64,000 bases of DNA, taken from positions 346,456-410,455 of the forward strand of contig NZ_BMUA01000003.1 in the NCBI RefSeq assembly GCF_014649955.1, given 5' to 3'. The number at the start of each line of letters is the position of its first letter. Positions within the stretch are counted from its first letter, which is position 1. The position numbers were made by a program, and so were the translations under genes. Under the pieces are notes generated by a model. That model made no database searches and was not told where the DNA came from. It was given only the letters and a program-made list of their open reading frames with translations. The DNA is from Streptomyces violascens (GTDB taxonomy: Bacteria; Actinomycetota; Actinomycetes; Streptomycetales; Streptomycetaceae). This document shows positions 47,731-57,176 of this stretch, in pieces.

Positions 47731-49434
47731 TCACCCCAGCAAATCCACCGGCACCGCCACCAACCGGCTCCGCAGCCACTCCCCCACCCCCTTCCCCTGG
47801 GGATCGAACCGGCCCTGCGATGCGACCCCCTCCCCCAGCAACCCCTCCACCACGAAGTTCAGCGCCCGCAGGTTGGGCAGAACGTGACGAGTGACGCTCA
47901 ACTCGCCCACCTCAGGTAGCAGTTGACGCAATTGGTCAACTGTCAACGCATGGGCCAACCACCCCCACGCCCCCTCCGACCGCGCCCAGACCCCCACATT
48001 CACATCCCCGCCCTTGTCCCCACTCCGAGCTCCGGCCACCAGCCCCAGCGGAACCCGCCGAGTCGGCCCCGAAGCGACAAAGGGAGGCAAGGACGGCTCC
48101 GGTACAGCCTCCAAACCGGCGGTACGAGACGCGGCAGGGACCAACTCCCGTACTCCATCCGGCAGTACAGCCACCTGCTCCACGGCCCCCGCATCCACAT
48201 ACACCGCCGAGAACACCCCGTACGGCGCCCCCTTCCCCGGCGGAGCCGTGACGTGGAAGCCGGGGTAGCTGCCGAGCGCCAGCTCGATCGCCGCGCCGCT
48301 CACCACTCGTCCCACCGCCTCCGGATCGGGGTCCCGCACGACAAGCCGCAGCAGCGCACTGGCGCACTCCTCGGTGGAGGCGTCCGGCCGATCCGTACGC
48401 GTCAGCTCCCAACCCACCACCGCCGGACGGGACTTGGCGCGCGCGAAGGCATCCTCGACCTGCCCCCGCACCAAGTCGGCCTTCGCCTCGACATCGAGCC
48501 CGGTCAGCACGAACACGACCTCGTTGCGCCAGCCCCCGATGCGGTTGATCCCCGCCTTGAGGGTCGGCGGCGGCGCCTCGCCCCGTACGCCGGTGACGCG
48601 CACCCGGTCGGGGCCGTCCTGGTGGAGCCGTACGGTGTCGAGCCGCGCGGTGACATCGGGCCCGGCGTAGCGCGCGCCGGACGTCTCGTACAGGAGTTGC
48701 GCGGTGACCGTGCCGGTGTCGACGACCCCGCCGGTGCCGGGGTGCTTGGTGATGACGCTGCTGCCGTCGGCGTGGATCTCGGCGAGGGGGAAGCCGGGCC
48801 GGATGAGGTCGCGGCCCGCGAAGTCCGTGAAGAAGGAGTAGTTCCCGCCGGTGGCCTGGGTGCCGCACTCCAGGACGTGCCCGGCGACGACCGCGCCCGC
48901 GAGCGCGTCGTAGTCCTCGGGCCCCCAGCCGAACCACCACGCGGCGGGCCCCGTGACCAGCGCCGCGTCCGTCACCCGCCCGGTGACGACGACGTCCGCC
49001 CCGCCGCGCAGGCACGCCGCGATCCCGCCGCCACCGAGGTACGCGTTGGCCGTGAGCGCCCCCTCGGGCAGCGGCAGGGCATCGCCCTCGACATGAGCGA
49101 CGCGTACGGGAACCCCGACACGCTCGCTCAACTCCCTTATCGAGTCGGCCAGTCCAGCAGGGTTGAGCCCGCCCGCGTTGGCGACGATGCGCACGCCGCG
49201 TTCCTGGGCGATCCCGAGGCACTCCTCCAGCTGCCGCAGGAACGTCCTGGCGTACCCGAGCCGTGGGTCGCGCAGCCGGTCGCGGCCGAGGATGAGCAGG
49301 GTGAGTTCGGCGAGGTAGTCGCCGGTGAGGACGTCGAGGGGGCCGCCGGTCAGCATCTCCCGCATCGCGTCGAAGCGGTCGCCGTAGAACCCGGAGGCGT
49401 TGCCGATCCGCAGGATGCGCCCGTCTTCGCTCAC
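47731..49434 (-). CDS. AtuA-like (DUF1446) acyclic terpene/branched-acid catabolism protein
   Basis: 567 residues. The N-terminal DUF1446 domain has RIGNASGFYGDRFDAMREML, VRIVANAGGLNPAGLADSIREL, TANAYLGGGGIAACLRGGADVVVTGRVTDAALVTGP and GCATGGNYS-like CGTQATGGNYSFFTDF. The C-terminal AtuA-like region has GLVAGARSGDKGGDVNVGVWAR and VLPNLRALNFVVEGLLGEGV. In Pseudomonas the family belongs to citronellol/geraniol catabolism, though its reaction is undefined. The GTG overlaps the upstream stop (GTGA). It is the diagnostic member of this operon. Confidence 0.88.
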   Translation of the reverse strand: MSEDGRILRIGNASGFYGDRFDAMREMLTGGPLDVLTGDYLAELTLLILGRDRLRDPRLGYARTFLRQLEECLGIAQERGVRIVANAGGLNPAGLADSIRELSERVGVPVRVAHVEGDALPLPEGALTANAYLGGGGIAACLRGGADVVVTGRVTDAALVTGPAAWWFGWGPEDYDALAGAVVAGHVLECGTQATGGNYSFFTDFAGRDLIRPGFPLAEIHADGSSVITKHPGTGGVVDTGTVTAQLLYETSGARYAGPDVTARLDTVRLHQDGPDRVRVTGVRGEAPPPTLKAGINRIGGWRNEVVFVLTGLDVEAKADLVRGQVEDAFARAKSRPAVVGWELTRTDRPDASTEECASALLRLVVRDPDPEAVGRVVSGAAIELALGSYPGFHVTAPPGKGAPYGVFSAVYVDAGAVEQVAVLPDGVRELVPAASRTAGLEAVPEPSLPPFVASGPTRRVPLGLVAGARSGDKGGDVNVGVWARSEGAWGWLAHALTVDQLRQLLPEVGELSVTRHVLPNLRALNFVVEGLLGEGVASQGRFDPQGKGVGEWLRSRLVAVPVDLLG

Positions 49435-50246
49435 GAGGCGTCCTTGGGCGGGCGGCCGGGGCCCGCCGGGCCGGCGAAGGCCTGCGCGATGTCGAGCCAG
49501 CGTTCGGCGTCGGCGCCTTCCGCTCGTACGGCGGTGTCGGAACGGTTCAGGCGCTGGGTGACCAGCAGGCAGAAGTCCAACGCGGGCCCCGTGACGCGCT
49601 GTTGGGCGCCTTCGGGGCCGTACGTCCACGTGCTCGCACCGTCCGGCGCGGTCAGCTCGACCCGGAATTCATCGGCCGGGGGCGTCAGCCCTCGTACCGT
49701 AAACGCATAATCACGGGCGCGGATGCCGATGCGGGCGACGTGGCGGAGCCGGTCGGTGGGCTTGCGGGTGCGGCCGAGGGCGTCGAAGACGTCCTGTCCG
49801 TGGGCCCAGGTCTCCATGAGGCGGCCGGTGGCCATGGACGCGGTGGACATGGGCGGCCCGTACCAGGGGAAGCGTGCCCCGACCGGCGCGTCCCGCAAGG
49901 CCTGTTGGAGCTGTACGCGACTGTCCCGCCACCACGCGAGCAGCTCGGCGGGCGGGAGCAGGGCCCCGGCCTCGGCCCCGTCGTCCACGAAGCGGTCCGG
50001 CGCCGCGACGGCCTTCTCGACCTCCATCGCGAAGGCGTCGGGGTCGGTGACGGCGAGCAGGGCGGCGGTGTCGGTCCAGGCGAGGTGGGCGACCTGGTGC
50101 GCGATGCTCCACCCGGGGGCGGCGGTGGGAGTGGCCCACTGGGCCGGGCTCAACTCCCCGATCAGAACGTCGAGTTCATCCCCCTCGTCACGCAGATCGT
50201 CGAGGACGGCAAGAACGGCATCGGCAGAACCGGCCGGTTCGGACAC
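49431..50246 (-). CDS. TIGR03084-like DinB-fold metal-binding protein, first gene of the operon
   Basis: 271 residues. The N-terminal DinB/mycothiol-dependent isomerase-like bundle has PGWSIAHQVAHLAWTDTAAL and METWAHGQDVFDALGR, giving two candidate metal His (HQVAH, WAHGQD) and an Asp. The C-terminal half (GLTPPADEFRVELTAPDGASTWTYG) is the family extension. Members travel with acyl-CoA genes in actinobacteria; the chemistry is unproven. GTG 50246 is picked since GGAGGGGAG lies 6 nt upstream. Confidence 0.85.
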   Translation of the reverse strand: MSEPAGSADAVLAVLDDLRDEGDELDVLIGELSPAQWATPTAAPGWSIAHQVAHLAWTDTAALLAVTDPDAFAMEVEKAVAAPDRFVDDGAEAGALLPPAELLAWWRDSRVQLQQALRDAPVGARFPWYGPPMSTASMATGRLMETWAHGQDVFDALGRTRKPTDRLRHVARIGIRARDYAFTVRGLTPPADEFRVELTAPDGASTWTYGPEGAQQRVTGPALDFCLLVTQRLNRSDTAVRAEGADAERWLDIAQAFAGPAGPGRPPKDAS

Positions 50247-50597
50247 AGTGCGCTCCCCTCCGGGACAGCGGGCGTGCCCCGGAGCATGGCAGGAGGACCT
50301 GAAACAAGCAAGCGTGCTTGCATTTATTTCCGGCCTTGTTGCTCCTACCCGCCCAAGGGGGCGACAGCCCTTGCCGCGGGCACCCGGCATTGAGCCGCGA
50401 ACCCACGGAACACGCCTACAACAGTGTGTTCCGCGCTGACGACGACGCGCCGGTCAACGACCAGGTGTGGGGCATGAACACCTGGTGCGCGCCCGTCCGG
50501 CATCTCCGACGCAACGACAGCGGCGGCATGTTCGACACCTACGCGGAGGGTTTCCATGCCGTAGGGAAGACGGCCGGGCCCGTGGAAGGGTGATCGC
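50247..50597. pseudogene. Remnant region with a C-terminal regulator-like fragment
   Basis: The frame ending at 50593 on the plus strand spells VNDQVWGMNTWCAPVRHLRR and DSGGMFDTYAEGFHAVGKTAG but has no credible start or N-terminal domain. It resembles the C-terminus of HTH-type regulators that sit before NUDIX genes in Streptomyces (weak, memory-based). The remaining bases hold the promoter of the leftward operon and nothing else I can identify. Confidence 0.4.
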
Positions 50598-50889
50598 ATG
50601 GCACGGACCGAGTACTACGACGACCCGAACGCACCGGAGCCCAACAGCATGGTCGTTGCCGCGTCCGCCGTCGTCACGGACGACCAGGGCCGCATCCTGC
50701 TCCAGCGGCGCCGGGACAACGGCTTGTGGGCACTTCCCGGGGGGGGGCCAGGAACTCGCCGTGTCGGACGAGTCGACAGAGCTGCGCTTCGTCTCGCCGG
50801 CCGACTTCGACGTGCTGCCCATGCACCACACACAGCGGCTGCGGCTGACGCACTGCCTGGAGCATCGGGCTCGGCCGTACCTGGGCTGA
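50598..50889 (+). pseudogene. NUDIX hydrolase remnant (catalytic box deleted, frame shifted)
   Basis: The N-terminal part MVVAASAVVTDDQGRILLQR through GLWALPGG is a normal NUDIX start. At a run of nine G (50739-50747) the frame changes, and the next frame reads QELAVSDESTELRFVSPADF and MHHTQRLRLTHCLEHRARPYLG, a normal NUDIX end. About 60-70 residues including the GX5EX7REUXEEXGU box are missing. An internal deletion at or near the G tract explains both the loss and the shift. The protein cannot be functional as a NUDIX enzyme. Confidence 0.82.
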
Positions 50890-51016
50890 GCCGTCCCCGA
50901 GGGGTGGATGCCGAAGCCCGCACGGGGTCCGGGGCGGAGCCCCGGGCGGCTCGGGCCTGCCACCCCTGCACGCACAACCCACCCCCACCAGGGGAGCCAC
51001 CCCGCTCGACCCAGAA

Positions 51017-51967
51017 CTAACCCGAGACCGCCCGGATCTGCGTCCGCACCGCCCCCATGCTCGCCCCGATCACCAACCCGATCGCCAGCGCCTGCGGCCA
51101 CGACAGCGCCTGGCCCAGGATCAGGAAGCCCGCCGTCGCCGCGATCGCCGGCTCCAGGCTCATCAGGATCGCGAAGGTGGACGCGGGCAGGCGGCGCAGG
51201 GCCAGGAGTTCGAGGGTGTAGGGCAGCACCGAGGACAGGACGGCCACCGCCGCGCCCAGCGCCATGGTGGTGGGGACAAGAAGCTTTCCGCCCGCCTGGG
51301 CGATGCCGATCGGCAGGAACAGGACCGCCGCCACCGCCATGGCCAGGGCGAGCCCGTCGGCCTGCGGGAAGCGGCGCCCCGTACGCGCGCTGAACAGGAT
51401 GTACACCGCCCAGCACGCACCCGCCCCCAGCGCATACGCCACCCCCACCGCATCCAGGCTGCCGAAGCCGCCCCCGCCGAGCAGGACGACGCCCGCCAGG
51501 GCCAGCGCGGCCCACAGGACGTTCACCAGGCGGCGCGACGCGAACACCGACAGGGCCAGCGGGCCGAGCACCTCCAGGGTGACCGCGACGCCGAGCGGGA
51601 TGCGGTCGACGGCCTGGTAGAACAGCCCGTTCATGCCTGCCATCGCCACGCCGAACGCGACCACCGTTCCCCAGTCCGCCCGCGAATGCCCCCGCAGCTT
51701 CGGCCGGCACACCAGCAGGAGCACGATCGCCGCGGCGACGAGCCGCAGCGTGACGACCCCGGCCGCCCCCGCCCTCGGCATCAGCGTCACCGCCACCGCG
51801 GCCCCGAACTGCACGGATATGCCGCCCGCCACCACCAGCGCGACCGGCCCGAACGCCGCCCGGCGCCCGCCTGGGCCCGCACCCTTCAGCGCACCGGCAG
51901 CCTCCGGTACGGCGACGGCGGCCGCCGCGACCGGCTCCGCCGCACCCGCGCCCTTGACCGGATTCAC
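51017..51967 (-). CDS. EamA/RhtA-type exporter
   Basis: 316 residues, ten membrane helices in two EamA halves after a polar 40-residue N-terminus. Recognisable parts are RLVAAAIVLLLVCRPKLR, MAGMNGLFYQAVDRIPLGVAVTLEVLGPLALSV and ALRRLPASTFAILMSLEPAIAATAGFLILGQ. The pattern is that of RhtA-like threonine/homoserine or related metabolite exporters. It is monocistronic and the upstream 176 bp show no regulator site I can name. Confidence 0.87.
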   Translation of the reverse strand: MNPVKGAGAAEPVAAAAVAVPEAAGALKGAGPGGRRAAFGPVALVVAGGISVQFGAAVAVTLMPRAGAAGVVTLRLVAAAIVLLLVCRPKLRGHSRADWGTVVAFGVAMAGMNGLFYQAVDRIPLGVAVTLEVLGPLALSVFASRRLVNVLWAALALAGVVLLGGGGFGSLDAVGVAYALGAGACWAVYILFSARTGRRFPQADGLALAMAVAAVLFLPIGIAQAGGKLLVPTTMALGAAVAVLSSVLPYTLELLALRRLPASTFAILMSLEPAIAATAGFLILGQALSWPQALAIGLVIGASMGAVRTQIRAVSG

Positions 51968-52143
51968 CGGCGCTCCTCTCCCATCGGATCCAGCATCCCG
52001 GGCGGCAGCTCACAAGCCCACCGCCAGTCCACCAAAATGCACTAACTCATTCAGTATCTTGGACTTCGCCCACTTGGCGCAACCGCCTTCCCGTACTAAA
52101 CGGAAGGACACCCTCCATCCAATGTAAGCGGCGCCGAGCCGCC

Positions 52144-55068
52144 CTACCCCTCACCCTCCAGCCCCTCCGCGAGGACCACCGCCAGGTGCCTCGCCCTGCG
52201 GCCCGCCAGCTGCGCCAATTGCGTACGGCAGGAGTAGCCGTCGGCCAGGACTTCCGTGCCGGGCGGAGCGGAACGTACGGCGGGCAGCAGCTGGTCCTCC
52301 GCGCAGGCCACCGACACCTCCCAGTGGCCCCGCTCGAACCCGAAGTTCCCCGCGAGACCGCAGCACCCGCCGCTGAGCTCGCCCGTCAGGCCGGCCTTCT
52401 CGCGCAGGCGGCGGTCGGCCGCGTCGCCCAGGACCGCATGCTGATGACAGTGGGTCTGGCCGGCCACGGGGCGGTCGAGGCGCGGCGGCGTCCACTCCGG
52501 CGCGCACTCCTCCAGTGCCTCGGCGAAGGTGCGCACCGCTGACGACAGCAGAGCCGCGCGCGGGTCTGCGGGCAGCAGCTCCGGCAGGTCCGTGCGCAGG
52601 GTGGCCGCGCAGCTCGGTTCGAGCACGACAACGGGACGGCGGCCCGCCTCACCGAGGTACGGCTCCATGGCGTCCAGGGTGTGGGCGAGCACCGCCTTCG
52701 CGCGGTCCAGCTGTCCCGTGGACACATAGGTGAGCCCGCAGCAGACCCGTCCCGCCGGAACCTCGGCCTCCACTCCCGCCTCGGACAGCACCCGCAGGGC
52801 CGCGTGCCCCACCTCCGGCGAAAGATGGTTGGTGAACGTGTCCGGCCACAACACGACCGCCGCGGCGGACGGCACCCGCCTCTTTCGCAGCTCGCCGACC
52901 AGCGTGCGCGGAGCCAATGGCGGAAGTGCCCGCTCCGGTGCGATCCCCGCGAGGCGCTTGGCCAGGGCGGCCAGCGGGCGGACCCGGGCCGCCGCGTTCA
53001 GGGGACGGGCCAGCGGCGCGGCCGCGCGCAGCCACTCGGGGAGCCGGCCCAGCGCATAGTGGGAGGCCGGGCGGCGGCGCCCCTCGTAGTGGTGGTGCAG
53101 GAACTCCGCCTTGTACGTCGCCATGTCCACGCCCACCGGGCAGTCGCTCCGGCAGCCCTTGCAGGACAGGCACAGGTCGAGCGCGTCCCGCACCTCTTCC
53201 GAGCGCCAGCCGTCCGTGACCACCTCGCCCGCCAGCATCTCGTGCAGCAGCCGCGCACGACCCCGCGTCGAGTGCTCCTCCTCACCGGTGGCACGGAAGG
53301 ACGGGCACATCACATCACTCCGCGAACTCCCTCTGTCCGTACGACACTTGGCGACTCCCACGCACCTGCGTACCGCCGCCGCGAAGTCGCCGCCATCGTG
53401 CGGATAGCCGAACTCCACGTCCACCGGACGCTTCGGCAGCGCCTCGAAGCGCAGGTTCTCGTCGAGCCGCGCGGGCCGGGCGAGGACGCCCGGGTTCAGG
53501 ATTCCGTCCGGGTCCCACAGATCCTTGAACTGGCCGAACAGGCCCACCAGTTCATCCCCGTACATCTTCGGGAGCAGTTCCGCACGGGCCTGTCCGTCGC
53601 CGTGCTCACCGCTGAGCGAGCCGCCGTGCGCGACCACCAGGTCGGCCAGGTCCTCGGAGAACGCCCGGAAGCGCCCGATTCCGGCGGGGGTCAGCAGGTC
53701 GAAGTCGATGCGGACGTGGATGCAGCCGTCCCCGAAGTGCCCGTACGGGGTGCCGCGCAGCCCGTACGAGGAGAGGAGGGATCTGAACTCCCGCATATAC
53801 ACGCCCAGTTGGGTGGGCGGAACCGCGCAGTCCTCCCAGCCCGGCCAGGCCTCGGTGCCGTCGGGCATGCGGGTCGCGGTGCCCGCCGCGTCCTCGCGGA
53901 TCCGCCACAGCGCGCGCATCCCGGCCGGGTCACTGACCACGGTGGCCTCAAGAGCGTCACCCGCACGCGCCAACTCCTGGGCCCGCGCCAGCGCTTCGGC
54001 CTCCGTCACCCCACCCGTCTCGACGAACAGCCACGCCCCGCCACGCGGCAGCCCGACGTCACCCCGTACCCGTACGAGATCGGCGGCCATGCCCTCGACG
54101 GTCAGCGGGCGGTACGGGAGCAGCCCGGGCGCCGCCTCTGCTGCCGCACTCTCGTCGGGGTAACCGAGCACGGCGAGCGCGCGGGCGGGCGGCACCTCCA
54201 CCAGGCGTACGGTTGCCTGGGTGACCACGCCGAGCGTTCCCTCGCTGCCGCAGAACGCCCGCGCCAGATCGGCCCCCCGCTCGGGGAGCAGGGCGTCCAT
54301 CGCGTAGCCGGAGATGCGGCGCGGGAGGTCCTGGGGGTAGCCGGTGCGGAGCGCCGACAAATGACGGATGACAAACTCGCGCAGCCCGACAGGCGATGTC
54401 GAGTTCTGCCATCCCTGGGACAGATGGTGAACGTTGCCCTGGGCGCCGACGACTGTCAGATCGCGGATGTTGTCGGCCGTTGTCCCCCACCGCACCGAAT
54501 GCGACCCGCACGCGTTGTTGCCGATCATCCCGCCGAGCGTGCACCGGCTGTGCGTCGAGGGATCAGGGCCGAAGGTGAGCCCGTGCGGCGCGGCCGCGTC
54601 CCGCAGGGTGTCGAGCACAACCCCCGGCTGCACCACGGCGGTTCGGGCCGCCGCGTCCACCGAGACGACCGAGCGCATGTAGCGCGTGAAGTCGAGCACG
54701 ATGCCGGTGCCGGTGGCCTGGCCCGCGATCGAGGTGCCGCCGCCGCGCGGCACCACCGGCACTCCATATGTCCGGCACACCGCGAGCACCGCCGCCACGT
54801 CGTCGGCGTCGCGCGGCGCGACCACCCCCAGCGGCACCCGGCGGTAGTTCGAGGCGTCCATCGTCGTCAGGGCGCGGGCGGTGACACCGAGGTCCACCCG
54901 GCCGCGCACCACCCGCGACAGCTCCCGCTCCACGTCACGGGCCAAGCCGCGGTGCACGTCAGGGGCCGAGTCGCGGGCCGGGCCGGAGTCCTGCCTCCGT
55001 TCCTGCTCCCGTTCCTGCTCTTGTCCGTGCTCGCGCTTGCGTCCGGGGACCTTCGCACCATCTGCCAT
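52144..55068 (-). CDS. FAD-linked oxidase fused to an iron-sulfur/CCG-domain reductase (YdiJ-like)
   Basis: 974 residues. The FAD_binding_4 part has VVPRGGGTSIAGQATGTGIVLD and GLTFGPDPSTHSRCTLGGMIGNNACGSHSVRWG. The FAD-oxidase C part follows. The Fe-S part has CVGVAKC...MCPSFRATGEEEHSTRGRARLL and the 4Fe-4S motif LCLSCKGCRSDCPVGVDM. Two CCG-type segments are at VCCGLTY and GGCCGLAGNFGFE. This matches D-2-hydroxyacid (2-hydroxyglutarate or lactate) dehydrogenases. ATG 55068 is taken rather than the longer 1011-residue frame because the extension has no homology-like sequence. Confidence 0.92.
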   Translation of the reverse strand: MADGAKVPGRKREHGQEQEREQERRQDSGPARDSAPDVHRGLARDVERELSRVVRGRVDLGVTARALTTMDASNYRRVPLGVVAPRDADDVAAVLAVCRTYGVPVVPRGGGTSIAGQATGTGIVLDFTRYMRSVVSVDAAARTAVVQPGVVLDTLRDAAAPHGLTFGPDPSTHSRCTLGGMIGNNACGSHSVRWGTTADNIRDLTVVGAQGNVHHLSQGWQNSTSPVGLREFVIRHLSALRTGYPQDLPRRISGYAMDALLPERGADLARAFCGSEGTLGVVTQATVRLVEVPPARALAVLGYPDESAAAEAAPGLLPYRPLTVEGMAADLVRVRGDVGLPRGGAWLFVETGGVTEAEALARAQELARAGDALEATVVSDPAGMRALWRIREDAAGTATRMPDGTEAWPGWEDCAVPPTQLGVYMREFRSLLSSYGLRGTPYGHFGDGCIHVRIDFDLLTPAGIGRFRAFSEDLADLVVAHGGSLSGEHGDGQARAELLPKMYGDELVGLFGQFKDLWDPDGILNPGVLARPARLDENLRFEALPKRPVDVEFGYPHDGGDFAAAVRRCVGVAKCRTDRGSSRSDVMCPSFRATGEEEHSTRGRARLLHEMLAGEVVTDGWRSEEVRDALDLCLSCKGCRSDCPVGVDMATYKAEFLHHHYEGRRRPASHYALGRLPEWLRAAAPLARPLNAAARVRPLAALAKRLAGIAPERALPPLAPRTLVGELRKRRVPSAAAVVLWPDTFTNHLSPEVGHAALRVLSEAGVEAEVPAGRVCCGLTYVSTGQLDRAKAVLAHTLDAMEPYLGEAGRRPVVVLEPSCAATLRTDLPELLPADPRAALLSSAVRTFAEALEECAPEWTPPRLDRPVAGQTHCHQHAVLGDAADRRLREKAGLTGELSGGCCGLAGNFGFERGHWEVSVACAEDQLLPAVRSAPPGTEVLADGYSCRTQLAQLAGRRARHLAVVLAEGLEGEG

Positions 55069-55356
55069 GGGCTCAGGATGCCCGGCCGCGCTCCCGCACG
55101 GGCCCAGCGCCGCACAGACCACGCCGTACCCATTCCGTGTCCGGAAACAGACCAAGATGAGCCGAATGTGGCCGGTCAACGACCTTGCTGAGCGGGAATC
55201 TTCACCAAGAACTATCCAAATCGATCACCAACTCTCCTATAGTTGCCCCTCGTTCCCCGAGGAACAGGAACACCCCCTTCCACACCGGTCCCACCCCCGC
55301 TCGCCCCACCCCCGCCAGCCCCCTCGACCGCCATGAGCGCTGTAAGGCATTGATCG
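55069..55356. other. 288-bp divergent promoter region
   Basis: No gene seen between the YdiJ-like gene and the conservon. A hydrophilic, AT-richer interval near 55195-55245 (ATCCAAATCGATCACC, CTATAGTTG) is the likely promoter zone. No repeat or operator could be assigned. Confidence 0.45.
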
Positions 55357-56778
55357 ATGACGGCGTCGCCCTCCCTCACCCGCCCCTCCGCGCTGGCCCT
55401 GCTGATCACCGCGGTGGTCACCGGCGCGTTCTGCACGGTGTCGGTGGTCGCAGCCACGCCCGGCACCCGTGCCGTAGTCGGCTGGAGCCTCGGCGCCGCG
55501 GCGGCCCTGCTCAGCGCCGGTGCGTACGCCGTGACGCACAGCGTGCTGCGCAACCGTGTGCTGCGTTCCCGGCTCGCCGCGCTCAACGGCCAGATCAGCG
55601 CCCAGGAGGCCAACGCCGCCCGGCGCAGCGCCGACGCGGTACGCCTCGACGCGGCTCAGGCCGCCGAGCGCAAGGCCCTGATCGCCGCCCACACCGCCGA
55701 GCTCCGCCGGGCGGAGTCCGCGCGGGCCGCCGCGCTCGCCGCCACCGCCAACGCGGCCGGCCGTATGCAGGCGCTGGCCACCGGCATGCTCGCCGACCTG
55801 CGCGACATGGAGCACCGGCACGCCGACGAGGAAGTGCTCGGCGACCTCCTCCATCTCGACCACCGCACCGCGCAGGCGGGCCGCCTCGCGGACTCCATCG
55901 CCGTACTGACCGGGGCGCGTTCGGGCCGCCGCTGGGCCAGGCCCATCGTCATGGAGTCCATCCTGCGTGGCGCGATGGGCCGCATCGGCGGCTACCAGCG
56001 CGTACGTCTTCACTCGACCAGCGACGCGGCCGTCGCCGGGCACGCCGCCGAGGGTGTCATGCACGCGCTCGCCGAACTCCTCGACAACGCGGCCAACTTC
56101 TCGCCGCCGACCGCCGAGGTCCATGTGTACGTGGAGGAAGTGCCGGCCGGGGTGATCATCACGGTCGAGGACAGTGGTCTGGTCATGAGCGAGGTGCAGC
56201 TGCGCCGGGCCGAACAGGCGGTTTCCGGCCGGTCGTTGGACCTGGCCGGGCTCTCCGGCACCCGGCTCGGCCTCGCGGTCGTCGGCCGCCTCGCCCGCAA
56301 GCACGGCCTCACGGTGTCGTTCCGGCCCTCCGCGCGCGGCGGCACCGGCGCGCTGATGCTGCTCCCGCACGAGCTGATCACCCACGTCACCCCGGCCGCG
56401 CCCACCACCGGCGTACCGCAGGAGCCGAAGGCGCGGGAGGCCAAGGCCCAGAAGGCTCAGGAGGCCCGGGAGGCGGACGTCGAGCCGGAGGCCACCCACG
56501 AGCCGGCCGCCGAGCCCGCCACCGGAACCGGCGCCACGACCGCTGCCGCTGGTGACATCAGCGCCGAAACCAGTGGCGAATTCCCGCAGTTCGGCGAAAG
56601 CGGGCTGCCCAGGCGCAAGCGCGGGCGGGCGCTTGCCGCGGCGCACCCCGAGGGCCCCGACGCCCCGGCGGCCCCGAGCCGCGCCTCGACCGCCGCATCG
56701 GACGCGGCCGCCCGCTTCAGCAGCTTCCGCCAGGCCGTACGCGCGAACTCCCCCACCCCGGAAGGCAACACCGAATGA
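55357..56778 (+). CDS. cvnA: Conservon sensor-kinase-like protein CvnA
   Basis: 473 residues. Two N-terminal membrane helices bracket a short loop; a long coiled-coil linker (AQEANAARRSADAVRLDAAQAAERKALIAAHTAELRRAE) follows. The dimerisation helix has LLHLDHRTAQAGRLADSIAVLTG. The ATPase domain has ALAELLDNAANFSPP (N box), VEDSGLVMSEVQ and GLAVVGRLARKHGLTVSF. The G1-type motif is only partial. A long polar C-terminal tail follows. It is the presumed membrane anchor of the conservon, sensing an unknown input. Confidence 0.88.
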   Translation: MTASPSLTRPSALALLITAVVTGAFCTVSVVAATPGTRAVVGWSLGAAAALLSAGAYAVTHSVLRNRVLRSRLAALNGQISAQEANAARRSADAVRLDAAQAAERKALIAAHTAELRRAESARAAALAATANAAGRMQALATGMLADLRDMEHRHADEEVLGDLLHLDHRTAQAGRLADSIAVLTGARSGRRWARPIVMESILRGAMGRIGGYQRVRLHSTSDAAVAGHAAEGVMHALAELLDNAANFSPPTAEVHVYVEEVPAGVIITVEDSGLVMSEVQLRRAEQAVSGRSLDLAGLSGTRLGLAVVGRLARKHGLTVSFRPSARGGTGALMLLPHELITHVTPAAPTTGVPQEPKAREAKAQKAQEAREADVEPEATHEPAAEPATGTGATTAAAGDISAETSGEFPQFGESGLPRRKRGRALAAAHPEGPDAPAAPSRASTAASDAAARFSSFRQAVRANSPTPEGNTE

Positions 56779-57176
56779 CCGGCACCACCACCGACGAGAA
56801 GCTCAACTGGCTCCTGGAGAACCTCCTGGAGCGCACGCCGGGCGCCCGGCACGCCCTCGTCCTGTCCCGCGACGGCCTCAAGCTGTGCCGTACGCCGGAG
56901 CTCTCCGTCGACCAGGCCGACCAGCTGGCCGCGATCGCCGCGGGCATCCAGAGCCTGTCGCACGGGGCGTCGATGGAGTTCGGCGACGGAAGCGGCGGAG
57001 TGCGGTCCGCGATGGCCGAGTTCTACGGCGGCATCCTCTTCATCGTCGAGGCCGGCGAGGGCGCGCACCTCTCGGTGGTCGCCGCCGAGGACGCGGACGC
57101 CGGGCTCGTCGGCCACAACATGTCCGAGCTGGTGGAGCAGCTCGGCGAATACCTCAGCGCCGAGCCGCGGGCATGA
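56775..57176 (+). CDS. cvnB: Conservon roadblock/LC7 protein CvnB
   Basis: 133 residues, one roadblock/LC7 domain: LNWLLENLLERTPGARHALVLSRDGLKLC, then GHNMSELVEQLGEYL at the end. In conservons it partners with the CvnD GTPase, modulating nucleotide turnover by contact. It overlaps CvnA (ATGA) and CvnC (ATGA), so all are translated together. Confidence 0.92.
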   Translation: MTGTTTDEKLNWLLENLLERTPGARHALVLSRDGLKLCRTPELSVDQADQLAAIAAGIQSLSHGASMEFGDGSGGVRSAMAEFYGGILFIVEAGEGAHLSVVAAEDADAGLVGHNMSELVEQLGEYLSAEPRA

